The notes: generated by a model from the letters alone, not told the origin. DNA of 64,000 bases from Acetivibrio thermocellus ATCC 27405 (GCF_000015865.1 NC_009012.1:434001-498000), one strand, 5' to 3'. Shown: positions 46,297 through 54,898, counted from the first letter of the stretch. Translations and numbers: made by a program.

Positions 46297-47208
46297 AGAA
46301 AGGGTTGGGTTTTATGCTTGGTTTAATTTTAGGAACGATTACTTTAATTCTGTCAGTGTTGCTGGCAGTAGCGATTCACAGCTTTACGTCTTTTGATGTT
46401 ATGTCATTTTCTGTTTTTTATATTATTCCGATGGGTTCGATTTGTATTGGCACAATCGCATGTTTGGGTTATTATTTGGGCTTGTTTGCAAGCAACAAAA
46501 AAGTCTCTCCCAATCTATTTATGATTGGTTTGTTAATTCCTATTTTATCGTATATAAGGTGTTCAATACGGCTATTATGTCACAGCGTATTTGGATGAAG
46601 ATATGAATCTGAATTATAAAATGGTAGGGGAGCATATTAGTAATTATGCAATTGGAGACTCGGAGGAACCGCTCAATTTTATTTCATTTACAAAGCTAAT
46701 GGTTGAATCAAGAACTATTTCTTTCTATCATCGTAGTCGGACTATTGGTGAAGTGAAAGGAAATGCTGTCGTAAATTGGATATTCTTTATTATTGATGGC
46801 CTTGGCTCTATATTCGGAAGTGTTATGGCATATTGGCTTGTTTTGCGTGACGCAAAGTACTGCAATGATTGCAAACGGTATATGAAGAAAAAGTCCATAT
46901 TGAAGTTTTTGGCTACGGACATAGACAGAACAATTAAGTTTCAGGATATTGACAATTTGAGTTCTGATGAAATAAAGGATTTGTTTTTACCTACGAACGT
47001 TGGTAAAAATGAACATTATGAAATAATTGTTTATTGGTGTCAGGAGTGTGATAAGGGTTATCTTAAAATGAAATACATGGGAAAAAATTCAAAAGGCAAA
47101 ATAGAAGAGAATTTATCAAAAAGCAAAGAATTCGAAATTTCATCTTATACTGTTAGGACCCTTTGCGATCTGTCCCGTAATGGCTTTAGAGATAAGGTTG
47201 TAGTTTAA
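46293..47208 (+). pseudogene. Frameshifted membrane protein gene, unknown function
   Basis: Two abutting frames appear to be one protein of about 304 residues. The first (ATG 46293) gives three hydrophobic helices and reads on to ILSYI, where one extra A near 46556-46557 shifts it to RCSIRLLCH and a stop at 46598. In the +1 frame the text continues naturally as GVQYGYYVTAYLDEDMNLNY. The second part has a further helix (WIFFIIDGLGSIFGSVMAYWLVL) and two CxxC pairs (YCNDCKRY, WCQECDKGY), suggesting a zinc-ribbon. No family recognised. The second frame could still be translated from TTG 46591. Confidence 0.6.
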
Positions 47209-47310
47209 ACTTTGTTAAGTTTAAAAACTATCAAACATATAATCACGATGTTAGATATTTGTTGCGAAACGTGCAAATACCTTATGTCAAGTTCCATAAT
47301 GTGAACCTTA

Positions 47311-47346
47311 AAATCCACCTCGCTGCTCTTTGAGAGGTGGATTTTT
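47311..47346 (+). terminator. Intrinsic terminator
   Basis: AAATCCACCTC pairs with GAGGTGGATTT, followed by TTT. It closes the decayed accessory region. Confidence 0.82.
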
Positions 47347-47409
47347 CGTATTGGCGAAAGGAATGTAAATGACTGTAGATAATAACGAATAAAAATGAAA
47401 AATAACATA

Positions 47410-47439
47410 TTGACAAGAGGGGGTAAAAGGAGTTATACT
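47410..47439 (+). promoter_or_regulatory. Sigma-A promoter cut off from the sugar operon by IS982
   Basis: TTGACA, 18 bp, TATACT, directly followed by the TAAGTTA target duplication and the insertion sequence. The same arrangement (TTGACT, 18 bp, TATAAT, then a TTAGTTAA-type palindrome) drives the transporter genes at 52045. Before the insertion this promoter would have faced the dehydrogenase gene now at 48641. Confidence 0.65.
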
Positions 47440-47446
47440 TAAGTTA
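47440..47446. repeat. Target-site duplication of the IS982 element, left
   Basis: TAAGTTA, repeated at 48598-48604. Confidence 0.75.
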
Positions 47447-47503
47447 ACTTGTTGTGCTAGCTTTTTTTACAGGTAAAAATTGCGAATGAAAAACTCCAAC
47501 ATA

Positions 47504-47554
47504 ATATTGTAACCTATCATTAAACACCAAACTAATGATAGGAGGTCACAATAT
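47504..47554 (+). promoter_or_regulatory. Hairpin sequestering the transposase ribosome site
   Basis: CCTATCATTA pairs perfectly with TAATGATAGG, and ATATTGT with ACAATAT outside a three-base AGG bulge. The GGAGGT at 47541-47546 therefore lies in the stem. Confidence 0.65.
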
Positions 47555-48502
47555 ATGATGGAGCTTGATAAAAATTATTATATCAAAGAAATTGAAAACT
47601 TAAAAGACTTTGTAACTGTCGCCTACATCATAATTGACGACATTTACCAGAAGGTAACTCCACCACACATTGCAAATCGCTGTAACATCAATAATTCGGT
47701 TATGAGCGATAGTGAAATAATTACCATATGTATTGTTGGAGAGTTACTCACTATCGACTCTGAGAAAGCTTGGTTGGGTTTCTGTAAGAAGAATATGAGA
47801 GACCTGTTTCCCAAATTCTGTGACAGGACCAGGTTCAATAGAACCCGCAGAAACCTGCACGCAGTAATTGAGGAAATCAGAAAAGAACTCTCAAACCTTA
47901 CAGGGTATGCCCAGCAACCTTACCGGATAGTAGATAGTATTCCTATACCGGTGTGCAAATTTGGAAGAGCCAAGTTCCATAAAACATTCCGTGGTTTCGG
48001 AGCAACTTATGGAAAATGTCCTTCCAAAAAAGAAATATATCTGGGCTATAAGCTGCATATGCTTGCAACCCTGGATGGTTTTATAACTGATTTTGCAATT
48101 ACACCTGCCAATGTTGATGATCGTGCTGGTGTATGGGACCTGATTGATTCTTACCGGCGGATAACCTTAATTGGAGATAAGGGATATATTGGAACAGAAT
48201 TTGCTGTTGAACTAAAAGAGGAAAAGGAAATAGAGATCCTACCTGTTAAAAGGAGCAACAGCAAGTTACAGTTTCCGAAAGCTATAAGGCAATTAATCTT
48301 CAAATTAAGGCGCCGGATAGAGACTTCGGCTTCTCAGCTTACCCAGCAACTCAATATAGAGAAGGTGCTTGCAAAGTCGTACTGGGGATTTTTAGCCAGG
48401 GTAAAAACCAAGCTTTTAGCCTACAACTTATGTTATTACATCAATAAGCTTATAGGCCGTGATATTAATTTTTCGAGGATCAAAGAGTTAGTATTTGGTT
48501 AA
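47555..48502 (+). CDS. IS982-family transposase
   Basis: A 315-residue DDE transposase. Family marks: MSDSEIITICIVGELL near residue 50, FCDRTRFNRTRRNL near 90, the first Asp in YRIVDSIPIPVCKFGRA, ITPANVDDRAGVWDL (second-Asp region), LIGDKGYIG, and the C-terminal RRRIETSASQLTQQLNIEKVLAKSYWGFLARVKTKLLAY. It is full length, with GGAGGT before ATG. Confidence 0.93.
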   Translation: MMELDKNYYIKEIENLKDFVTVAYIIIDDIYQKVTPPHIANRCNINNSVMSDSEIITICIVGELLTIDSEKAWLGFCKKNMRDLFPKFCDRTRFNRTRRNLHAVIEEIRKELSNLTGYAQQPYRIVDSIPIPVCKFGRAKFHKTFRGFGATYGKCPSKKEIYLGYKLHMLATLDGFITDFAITPANVDDRAGVWDLIDSYRRITLIGDKGYIGTEFAVELKEEKEIEILPVKRSNSKLQFPKAIRQLIFKLRRRIETSASQLTQQLNIEKVLAKSYWGFLARVKTKLLAYNLCYYINKLIGRDINFSRIKELVFG

Positions 48503-48597
48503 AAAATTTAATTCCTCAAACTCAGTAGGAATACTATAGGTGTTTGAGTTGCCATAATATTCCTTGAGCCTGTAAACTATCAGGTAGCACAACAGAT

Positions 48598-48604
48598 TAA
48601 GTTA
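48598..48604. repeat. Target-site duplication of the IS982 element, right
   Basis: TAAGTTA. It continues into GTTAATTAAGTGAATTAAG, the remaining half of an operator-like region upstream of the dehydrogenase gene. Confidence 0.75.
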
Positions 48605-48640
48605 GTTAATTAAGTGAATTAAGTAAGTAAGTAAGGGGGC

Positions 48641-49681
48641 ATGTCTATGTTACAATCGGTTATGGTATCTCCTGGAAAGATTGAGTTCCATGAGGTGGAA
48701 AAACCGGAACTAAAACCTGGACAAGTACTAATAAAGATTATGAGAATTGGCATATGTGGTTCGGATATTCATGTAAATCATGGAAAACATCCTTTCACAA
48801 AGTATCCGGTAACTCAAGGACATGAAGTAAGTGGAAAAATCGTCGAAGTTGCAGAAGATGTGGAGCATCTGAAAGTTGGCCAGAAAGTGACTATAGAGCC
48901 TCAGGTTGTATGTGGTAAATGTCATCCGTGCCGTACAGGAAAATATAACCTCTGTGAGGAACTAAAAGTTATGGGATTCCAGACCGTTGGCGCAGGCAGC
49001 GAATATTTTGCTGTTGATGCGAAGAATGTAACGACTGTCCCTGACCATCTTTCTTATGACGAGGCCGCGATGATTGAGCCTTTGGCTGTTACCGTTCATG
49101 CGGCAAACAGAGTCGGTGATGTGAAGGATAAGGACATTGTAGTAATAGGTGCGGGTCCTATAGGAATTTTGCTGGTTCAGACCCTGAAAGCAAAAGGTGC
49201 CCGCAAGGTAATGGTTACGGATGTAAGCGATTATCGTTTGGAATTGGCGCTCAAGTGTGGTGCTGATTTTGCAGTCAATACCAAAAAAGAAGATTTCGGA
49301 GAAGCGATGCTTCGCTGTTTTGGACCTGATAAAGCAGATGTTATATATGATTGTGCGGGCAACAATACAACAATGGAACAAGCCATAAAACATTCCCGCA
49401 AGGGAAGCATAATTGTTCTGGTTGCAGTATTTGAAGGTATGGCAACAGTCGATCTTGCAACTCTTAACGATAAGGAACTGGATTTGAATACGACAATGAT
49501 GTATCGGCATGAGGACTATGTGGAAGCCATTGAGCTTGTTGAAGCGGGTAAAGTAAAATTAACCCCTCTGATGAGCAAGCATTTTGCTTTTAGAGATTGG
49601 GAAAAAGCCTATGAGTATATTGACAATAATCGTGAAATTACTATGAAAGTCCTCATTGATGTTAATAACGATGATGATTAA
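48641..49681 (+). CDS. Zinc-dependent polyol/alcohol dehydrogenase (MDR superfamily)
   Basis: 346 residues. Catalytic-zinc Cys and His sit in GICGSDIHVNHGK and QGHEVSG; the structural-zinc cysteines are CGKCHPCRTGKYNLC. The Rossmann motif VVIGAGPIGILLVQTLKAKGA is followed by TDVSDYRLELA, where Asp favours NAD over NADP. The pattern resembles sorbitol/L-iditol and threonine dehydrogenases rather than ethanol dehydrogenases. It is the first gene of a run with fructokinase and a ROK regulator, so oxidation of a sugar alcohol to a ketose fits. The IS982 element now lies directly upstream. Confidence 0.85.
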   Translation: MSMLQSVMVSPGKIEFHEVEKPELKPGQVLIKIMRIGICGSDIHVNHGKHPFTKYPVTQGHEVSGKIVEVAEDVEHLKVGQKVTIEPQVVCGKCHPCRTGKYNLCEELKVMGFQTVGAGSEYFAVDAKNVTTVPDHLSYDEAAMIEPLAVTVHAANRVGDVKDKDIVVIGAGPIGILLVQTLKAKGARKVMVTDVSDYRLELALKCGADFAVNTKKEDFGEAMLRCFGPDKADVIYDCAGNNTTMEQAIKHSRKGSIIVLVAVFEGMATVDLATLNDKELDLNTTMMYRHEDYVEAIELVEAGKVKLTPLMSKHFAFRDWEKAYEYIDNNREITMKVLIDVNNDDD

Positions 49682-49718
49682 TTGGGATAAATTTGATAAA
49701 ATAATCAGGTGAGATTCT

Positions 49719-50690
49719 ATGTTTGATGTTGTTGCGGTTGGAGAGTTGTTAATAGATTTTTTGCCCGCTGGTACAAATGAAAATGGGATGCCTCTTTTTT
49801 CGTCGAACCCTGGCGGAGCTCCGGCCAACGTTCTTGCCATGCTGTCCAAACTGGGAGCCAAAACTGCTTTTATCGGGAAAGTCGGAAAAGACGGGTTTGG
49901 ACAGTTTTTGAAGGCGACGCTTGATAATGCCGGAATTGATACATCCAACCTGTTGATGAGTTCCAGCGAAATGACAACTTTGGCATTTGTTCATCTGAAT
50001 GAGAAGGGTGACAGATCTTTTAGTTTTTATCGAAAGCATTGTGCGGATGTCAGTTTGGACGCCGGCGAACTTGATAAAGATTTGCTCAGAACATGCCATT
50101 TTCTGCATTTTGGGGCTGTCTCTTTAACTGATGAGCCGAGTCGTACTGCGACTTTGGAAGCCGCCAGAATTGCAAAAGAAGCAGGAGCAATAATTTCATA
50201 TGACCCGAATTACCGGCCTGCTTTGTGGAGTAATGAACACGAAGCACGTAAATACATGTTAAAGGCAGTTGAATATGCTGATTTGGTTAAAGTCAGTGAA
50301 GAAGAACTTTGGCTTTTGGCGGAAAGTGAGGATTTTTCCAAAGGGGCGCACAAACTGCTTGCCATGGGTCCGTCGGTTGTCTTTGTTACTTGTGGTGAAA
50401 AAGGCTCTTATGTTTTCACCGGAAGTTGTAAGGCGAATCACTGTGGATACGACGTAAAAGTGGTTGATACTACCGGGGCGGGAGATGCGTTTGTGGGAGC
50501 CATGCTATGGCAGCTTAGGGGTATGTCTTTGGAAGAAATATCTCAGATATGTGAGCAAAAATGGGGAGAATTACTGGCATTTTCAAATGCTGCAGGTACT
50601 ATTGTGGCTACTAAAAAAGGTGCAATTCCTGCAATGCCCGACCTGGATACGATAAATACTTTTATGAGGCAGTTTCTTGAAGAGAAGTAA
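49719..50690 (+). CDS. PfkB-family fructokinase
   Basis: 323 residues of the ribokinase fold. Opening VVAVGELLIDFLP, sugar-binding NPGGAPANVLAMLSKLG near residue 30, the IGKVGKDGFG segment, and the anion-hole/catalytic DTTGAGDAFVGAML with the base Asp near 253. Fructokinase is the closest type by the GGAPANV motif. It lies 37 bp after the polyol dehydrogenase on the same strand, which would turn fructose or a related ketose into its phosphate for glycolysis. Confidence 0.86.
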   Translation: MFDVVAVGELLIDFLPAGTNENGMPLFSSNPGGAPANVLAMLSKLGAKTAFIGKVGKDGFGQFLKATLDNAGIDTSNLLMSSSEMTTLAFVHLNEKGDRSFSFYRKHCADVSLDAGELDKDLLRTCHFLHFGAVSLTDEPSRTATLEAARIAKEAGAIISYDPNYRPALWSNEHEARKYMLKAVEYADLVKVSEEELWLLAESEDFSKGAHKLLAMGPSVVFVTCGEKGSYVFTGSCKANHCGYDVKVVDTTGAGDAFVGAMLWQLRGMSLEEISQICEQKWGELLAFSNAAGTIVATKKGAIPAMPDLDTINTFMRQFLEEK

Positions 50691-50745
50691 AAAAGGCAGA
50701 GTATGATTTGACAGTAGATATAATGACGGAAAGGGAGGTGCTGGC

Positions 50746-51960
50746 GTGGATAAGTTTACGAAACTTGATTTAAACAGTATAACAAGCAACAATAGAATGA
50801 ATATATTTAATTGTATTCTTGAAGCAAAGGAAATAAACAGAGCAGTTATAGCCAAAAAAGTAGGGCTGAGCATTCCTGCGGTTATGTCCATTACCGATGA
50901 TTTGATTCAGAAAGGTATTATCTATGTTATAGGCAAGGGTAAATCCAGTGGAGGGAAACGTCCCGAATTGCTTGCGGTGGTCCCGGACAGGTTTTTCTTT
51001 GTCGGAGTGGATGTAGGAAGAACATCTGTAAGGGTAGTTGTAATGAACAACTGCAGGGATGTTGTTTACAAAGTGAGTAAGCCGACGGAATCTGTTGAAC
51101 CAGATGAATTAATAAATCAGATAACCGAAATGACTATGGAAAGTATAAATGAATCAAAATTCCCCCTTGACAGAGTTGTTGGTATAGGTGTTGCAATGCC
51201 GGGCTTAATTGAGCGGGGCACCGGCAGGGTAATTTTTAGCCCGAATTTTGGCTGGAACAATATTGCTTTACAAGACGAACTTAAAAAGCACCTTCCTTTC
51301 AATGTACTGGTGGAAAACGCAAATCGCGCCCTGGTTATAGGAGAGATAAAAAATACACAGCCAAATCCTACTTCATGTATTGTCGGGGTTAACCTTGGAT
51401 ACGGTATCGGATCGGCGATAGTCTTACCAAATGGTTTGTATTATGGGGTAAGCGGAACGAGTGGTGAAATTGGACATATTATTGTTGAAAACCATGGTTC
51501 ATATTGTTCGTGTGGCAATTATGGGTGTATTGAATCCATTGCAAGCGGAGAAGCGATAGCTCGCGAGGCCCGTATTGCAATAGCGAATAAAATACAAAGC
51601 AGCGTTTTTGAAAAGTGTGAAGGGGATTTGAAGAAAATAGATGCCAAAATGGTTTTTGATGCTGCAAAGGAAGGAGATCACCTTGCCCAGTCCATAGTGG
51701 AAAAAGCGGCTGACTATATAGGCAAGGGTTTGGCAATCACCATAAACATGCTTGACCCTGAGCAGATCATTCTTTGTGGTGGTTTGACGTTAAGCGGCGA
51801 CTTTTTTATCGATATGATCAAAAAAGCGGTATCCAAGTATCAGATGCGTTATGCCGGAGGAAATGTTAAAATTGTTGTTGGTAAAAGTGGACTCTATGCT
51901 ACTGCCATAGGTGGTGCATGGATTGTTGCAAATAATATTGATTTTCTGTCAAGTAACTAA
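50746..51960 (+). CDS. ROK-family transcriptional regulator (XylR/NagC type)
   Basis: 404 residues from GTG 50746 behind GGGAGGTG. The N-terminal winged helix-turn-helix (NRMNIFNCILEAKEINRAVI, VGLSIPAVMSITDDLIQKG) is followed by an ASKHA sugar-kinase-like domain: VGVDVGRTSVRVVVMN, GVAMPGLIERG, GVNLGYGIGSAIV, EIGHIIVENHG and the ROK zinc motif CSCGNYGCIESIASG. It probably senses a sugar or sugar phosphate and represses this locus. A matching palindrome, TTAGTTAA-G-TTAACTAA, lies at the transporter promoter downstream. Confidence 0.88.
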   Translation: MDKFTKLDLNSITSNNRMNIFNCILEAKEINRAVIAKKVGLSIPAVMSITDDLIQKGIIYVIGKGKSSGGKRPELLAVVPDRFFFVGVDVGRTSVRVVVMNNCRDVVYKVSKPTESVEPDELINQITEMTMESINESKFPLDRVVGIGVAMPGLIERGTGRVIFSPNFGWNNIALQDELKKHLPFNVLVENANRALVIGEIKNTQPNPTSCIVGVNLGYGIGSAIVLPNGLYYGVSGTSGEIGHIIVENHGSYCSCGNYGCIESIASGEAIAREARIAIANKIQSSVFEKCEGDLKKIDAKMVFDAAKEGDHLAQSIVEKAADYIGKGLAITINMLDPEQIILCGGLTLSGDFFIDMIKKAVSKYQMRYAGGNVKIVVGKSGLYATAIGGAWIVANNIDFLSSN

Positions 51961-52044
51961 GAACTCTTTAGTTAATGCATTTCATTTTTCGCTTTATCCA
52001 ATCAGTTTTTTATTTATAAATATTAAAAATTGAAAAAAAATACA

Positions 52045-52074
52045 TTGACTTTCTATATAAAAAGGATATATAAT
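52045..52074 (+). promoter_or_regulatory. Sigma-A promoter of the sugar transporter operon
   Basis: TTGACT, 18 bp, TATAAT. Confidence 0.75.
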
Positions 52075-52084
52075 AAAATTGTAG

Positions 52085-52101
52085 TTAGTTAAGTTAACTA
52101 A
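52085..52101. promoter_or_regulatory. Probable ROK-regulator operator
   Basis: TTAGTTAA-G-TTAACTAA, a perfect 8+1+8 palindrome just downstream of the -10 box, a repressing position. It shares the TTAGTT...AACTAA frame of Firmicutes XylR-type sites, and the ROK gene lies directly upstream. Confidence 0.7.
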
Positions 52102-52277
52102 GTAATCGTTTATTAAAAATAATCATAATTTTTTCTTCTTAGTAGTACGAAAGATTTAGTATCAATCAAAGTATCATTAAGTATCAATTCAAAGGTTGTA
52201 GTCCTGCAGTACTTAATATACCCCACCGATTGATAGATGCAACTAAAGTAAAGTTGGTAAAGCAAGGAGGAGCGTAA

Positions 52278-53777
52278 ATGGATAATGCTTTACTTCTGGA
52301 AGTTAAAGGGCTTTCAAAAGTATTCCCTGGAACACGTGCACTAAATCGTGTCAGCCTTGAAGTAAGAAAAGGTGAAGTACATGGTTTGTGCGGAGAAAAC
52401 GGTGCAGGGAAAAGCACTTTAATGAACATTGTAGGTGGAGTTTTTCCTGCAACTGAAGGAATTATGAAATTCGACGGCAAAATTTTCAATCCCAAAAACC
52501 CTAAGGACTCTCAGGATGCAGGAATAGGTTTTGTTCATCAAGAGCTTTGTTTGTGTCCGCATCTTTCGGCAGCTGAAAACATTTTTATTGGAAGGCTGCC
52601 AAGCAAAGGGGATAAAATTGACTTTAAAAAGCTTTATGAAGATGCCGATGCGATACTTAAAACTTTAGATGCCAATTTCAGCAGCAAAACTCTTGTTAGT
52701 AATTTAACGGTCAGTGAACAGCAACTTGTGGAAATAGCAAAATCTATTTCACTTAATTGTAAGCTCCTAATTTTAGATGAGCCTACCAGTTCCCTGACTG
52801 ACAAAGAGACAGCAAGACTGTTCCAAGTGGTCAGAGACCTCAAGAAGAAAGGTATATCCATACTGTTTATATCTCACCGTATGAAAGAAGTGTTCGAAAT
52901 ATGTGACCGGGTTACAGTTCTAAAAGATGGTTCGTATGTTTGCTGTATGAATATTTCGGAAATTACACATGAAGATGTAATAAGAGCGATGGTAGGGCGT
53001 GACCTTGGCGAGCTTTACCCGCCTAAATCTTCAAAAATTGAGGAAGACAACTATATTTTAAAGGTTGAAAATTTAAGCGGAAATGGATTTGAAAATGTAA
53101 GCTTTACATTGAAAAAAGGAGAAATCTTAGGTTTCGCAGGCTTGGTAGGAGCAGGTCGCAGTGAGGTCATGAGAGGATTGTGTGCAATAGATCCCGTTAA
53201 ACGTGGAGAGGTTTATCTAAATGGTGAAAAACAAAAGTTTAAACGGTACAAGGACGCAGTAAAAAAAGGAATTTGCTATCTTACAGAAGACAGAAAAAAT
53301 TCGGGTTTGTTTTTGCACATGAGCATAGCCCAAAATATCAGCAGTGCAAACCTTGAAGCTGTTTCAAAACGTGGTTGGATTATAAAGAAACGAGAGTACA
53401 GCTTGTCTGAAAAATATGTGAAGGCATTGTCAATAAAGATTCCGGGTTTGTCATATCCTATCAGTAATTTGTCCGGCGGCAACCAACAGAAATGCCTGAT
53501 CGGAAAATGGCTTTCAACAAATCCCAAAGTCATAATTATGGATGAACCTACACGAGGCATTGACGTCGGGGCAAAACGTGAAATCCATAATCTGTTGCGT
53601 TCATTAAGTGAGCAAGGCGTTGGTGTGATAATTGTCTCCAGTGAACTGCCTGAAATAATCGGTGTTGCTGACAGAATTGCGGTGATGCATGAAGGGAGGC
53701 TGGCAGGATTTTTACAGGGAGAACAAGTTTCTGAGGAAAACATAATGAAATTGGCTTCCGGAGCAAATTTATCATAG
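52278..53777 (+). CDS. Sugar ABC transporter ATPase with two NBDs (RbsA/MglA type)
   Basis: 499 residues with two fused ATPase domains. The first has Walker A GENGAGKST near residue 40, signature-like LTVSEQQLVEIAKS and Walker B LLILDEPTSSL. The second has a degenerate GLVGAGRSEVMRG loop, LSGGNQQKCLIGKWL and IIMDEPTRGIDVGAK. This fused form belongs to the CUT2 class, which imports monosaccharides (ribose, galactose, xylose, fructose), unlike CUT1 oligosaccharide importers that use a single-domain MsmK-type ATPase. GGAGGAG precedes ATG. The permease follows 11 bp later. Confidence 0.92.
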   Translation: MDNALLLEVKGLSKVFPGTRALNRVSLEVRKGEVHGLCGENGAGKSTLMNIVGGVFPATEGIMKFDGKIFNPKNPKDSQDAGIGFVHQELCLCPHLSAAENIFIGRLPSKGDKIDFKKLYEDADAILKTLDANFSSKTLVSNLTVSEQQLVEIAKSISLNCKLLILDEPTSSLTDKETARLFQVVRDLKKKGISILFISHRMKEVFEICDRVTVLKDGSYVCCMNISEITHEDVIRAMVGRDLGELYPPKSSKIEEDNYILKVENLSGNGFENVSFTLKKGEILGFAGLVGAGRSEVMRGLCAIDPVKRGEVYLNGEKQKFKRYKDAVKKGICYLTEDRKNSGLFLHMSIAQNISSANLEAVSKRGWIIKKREYSLSEKYVKALSIKIPGLSYPISNLSGGNQQKCLIGKWLSTNPKVIIMDEPTRGIDVGAKREIHNLLRSLSEQGVGVIIVSSELPEIIGVADRIAVMHEGRLAGFLQGEQVSEENIMKLASGANLS

Positions 53778-53788
53778 GAGGAAATGCA

Positions 53789-54838
53789 ATGAAAGACAAA
53801 ATTACAGGAATAATAAAAAAGATATTTTCTCAACGCGAAGTTACTGTATTTCTGATTATTCTTTTGGTTGTGGCAATTACTTCGATTATTCAGCCTAAGT
53901 TCCTGAACTCAAACAACATGAGATCAATAGCACTGAGTGTTTCAGTTGACGGTTTGTTTGCGATTGGTCTTACGATGGCGTTGATTTTGGGTGGAATAGA
54001 ACTGAGTGTCGGAAGTGTGGCTGCCATGACATGTGTGATAACCGGTTACCTGGCGTTGCAGGGGGTTAATATTTGGGTTGCTTGTATTGCAAGTATTGCA
54101 AGTGGCTTGGTTGTAGGTCTTTTCAATGGTTTTATGATTTCAAAAATAGGTTTGCCGCCCTTCATTGTTACATTGGGTATGGAAAATCTTGCGCGGGGTA
54201 TGGCTTACATTATAACAACAGGTTCACCGCTTTCTGTTTCAGGATATTTACCTCAATCGTTCCGCTTCTTTGCGACAGGATCAGTTTTTGGAATACCCGT
54301 TCTCTTCATCATATTTATAATAATTTCGGCGATTGCATTTATCTTTATGAAGTATTCAAAGATATGCAGGAATATATACTACGTCGGAAGCAATGAAAAT
54401 GCTGCAAGACTTTCCGGTATAAATGTAGACAGGGTAAAAATCGGTGTATATGTGACAATTGCGTTAATCTCCACATTAGCAGGCTTATTGTCTCTGGCAC
54501 GCTTTAACGTGGCAACCCCGGAACTTAGCAAGGGTGCTGAAACAACGGCAATTTCCGCGGCAGTTATCGGCGGAACATCGATGACAGGTGGTTCCGGAGG
54601 CGTACTGGGAACTGTTTTGGGTATTTTCTTACTGAAGATAGTTAATTCGGCACTTGTTATGATGAACGTTTCGGTTTATTGGCAGGAGTTTGTTCAGGGA
54701 GCAATTCTTGTACTGGCTGTTACCATTGACTATTTGAGTCACCGTAAAAACGGCGGTCCAAGCTTTATAATGAAATTCTTCGGATTGGACAAATTGGCTT
54801 CAAAAAAATTAGATGACAAATCTTCCAGGCAAATTTAA
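53789..54838 (+). CDS. Sugar ABC transporter permease (RbsC type)
   Basis: 349 residues, about eight to ten transmembrane helices. Characteristic CUT2 permease blocks: MRSIALSVSVDGLFAIGLTM, GGIELSVGSVAAMTCVITGY, YYVGSNENAARLSGINVDRVKI and AVIGGTSMTGGSGGVLGTVLG. It works as a dimer with the RbsA-like ATPase. The ribosome site is AGGAGGAAATGC. It is followed by a folded intercistronic element and then the binding-protein gene. Confidence 0.92.
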   Translation: MKDKITGIIKKIFSQREVTVFLIILLVVAITSIIQPKFLNSNNMRSIALSVSVDGLFAIGLTMALILGGIELSVGSVAAMTCVITGYLALQGVNIWVACIASIASGLVVGLFNGFMISKIGLPPFIVTLGMENLARGMAYIITTGSPLSVSGYLPQSFRFFATGSVFGIPVLFIIFIIISAIAFIFMKYSKICRNIYYVGSNENAARLSGINVDRVKIGVYVTIALISTLAGLLSLARFNVATPELSKGAETTAISAAVIGGTSMTGGSGGVLGTVLGIFLLKIVNSALVMMNVSVYWQEFVQGAILVLAVTIDYLSHRKNGGPSFIMKFFGLDKLASKKLDDKSSRQI

Positions 54839-54898
54839 TTTTTAAGAATTTTGGTGCTTTATGCACTGAAAGATAAAAATACATTTTATCCTTAAAAA
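54839..54898 (+). ncRNA. Predicted three-way-junction RNA element between permease and binding-protein genes
   Basis: The outer stem TTTTTAAG (54839-54846)/CTTAAAAA (54891-54898) encloses two perfect hairpins: GTGC-TTTAT-GCAC (54854-54866) and GATAAAA-ATACA-TTTTATC (54872-54890). It has no T tract typical of a full terminator. Placed just before the binding-protein ribosome site, it could be an mRNA-processing or stabilising element that raises binding-protein output over the membrane subunits. Confidence 0.55.

Larger units (their letters stand above)
47447..48597 (+). mobile_element. IS982-family insertion sequence, 1151 bp, intact
   Basis: The ends are ACTTGTTGTGCTA (47447-) and, read inward from the right, ATCTGTTGTGCTA; both continue to a shared TTTACAGG about 20 bases in. 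A 7-bp duplication (TAAGTTA) flanks the element. The transposase is complete. A stem formed by 47504-47522 and 47533-47554 holds the transposase ribosome site (GGAGG partly paired), the kind of hairpin that blocks translation of read-through transcripts from outside. Confidence 0.85.
51961..52277. other. Control region of the sugar transporter operon
   Basis: 317 bp containing the promoter (52045-52074) and the palindromic operator (52085-52101), then an AT-rich leader of about 180 bases. An additional TTAGTTAA half-site lies near 51970. No gene was seen. Confidence 0.6.
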
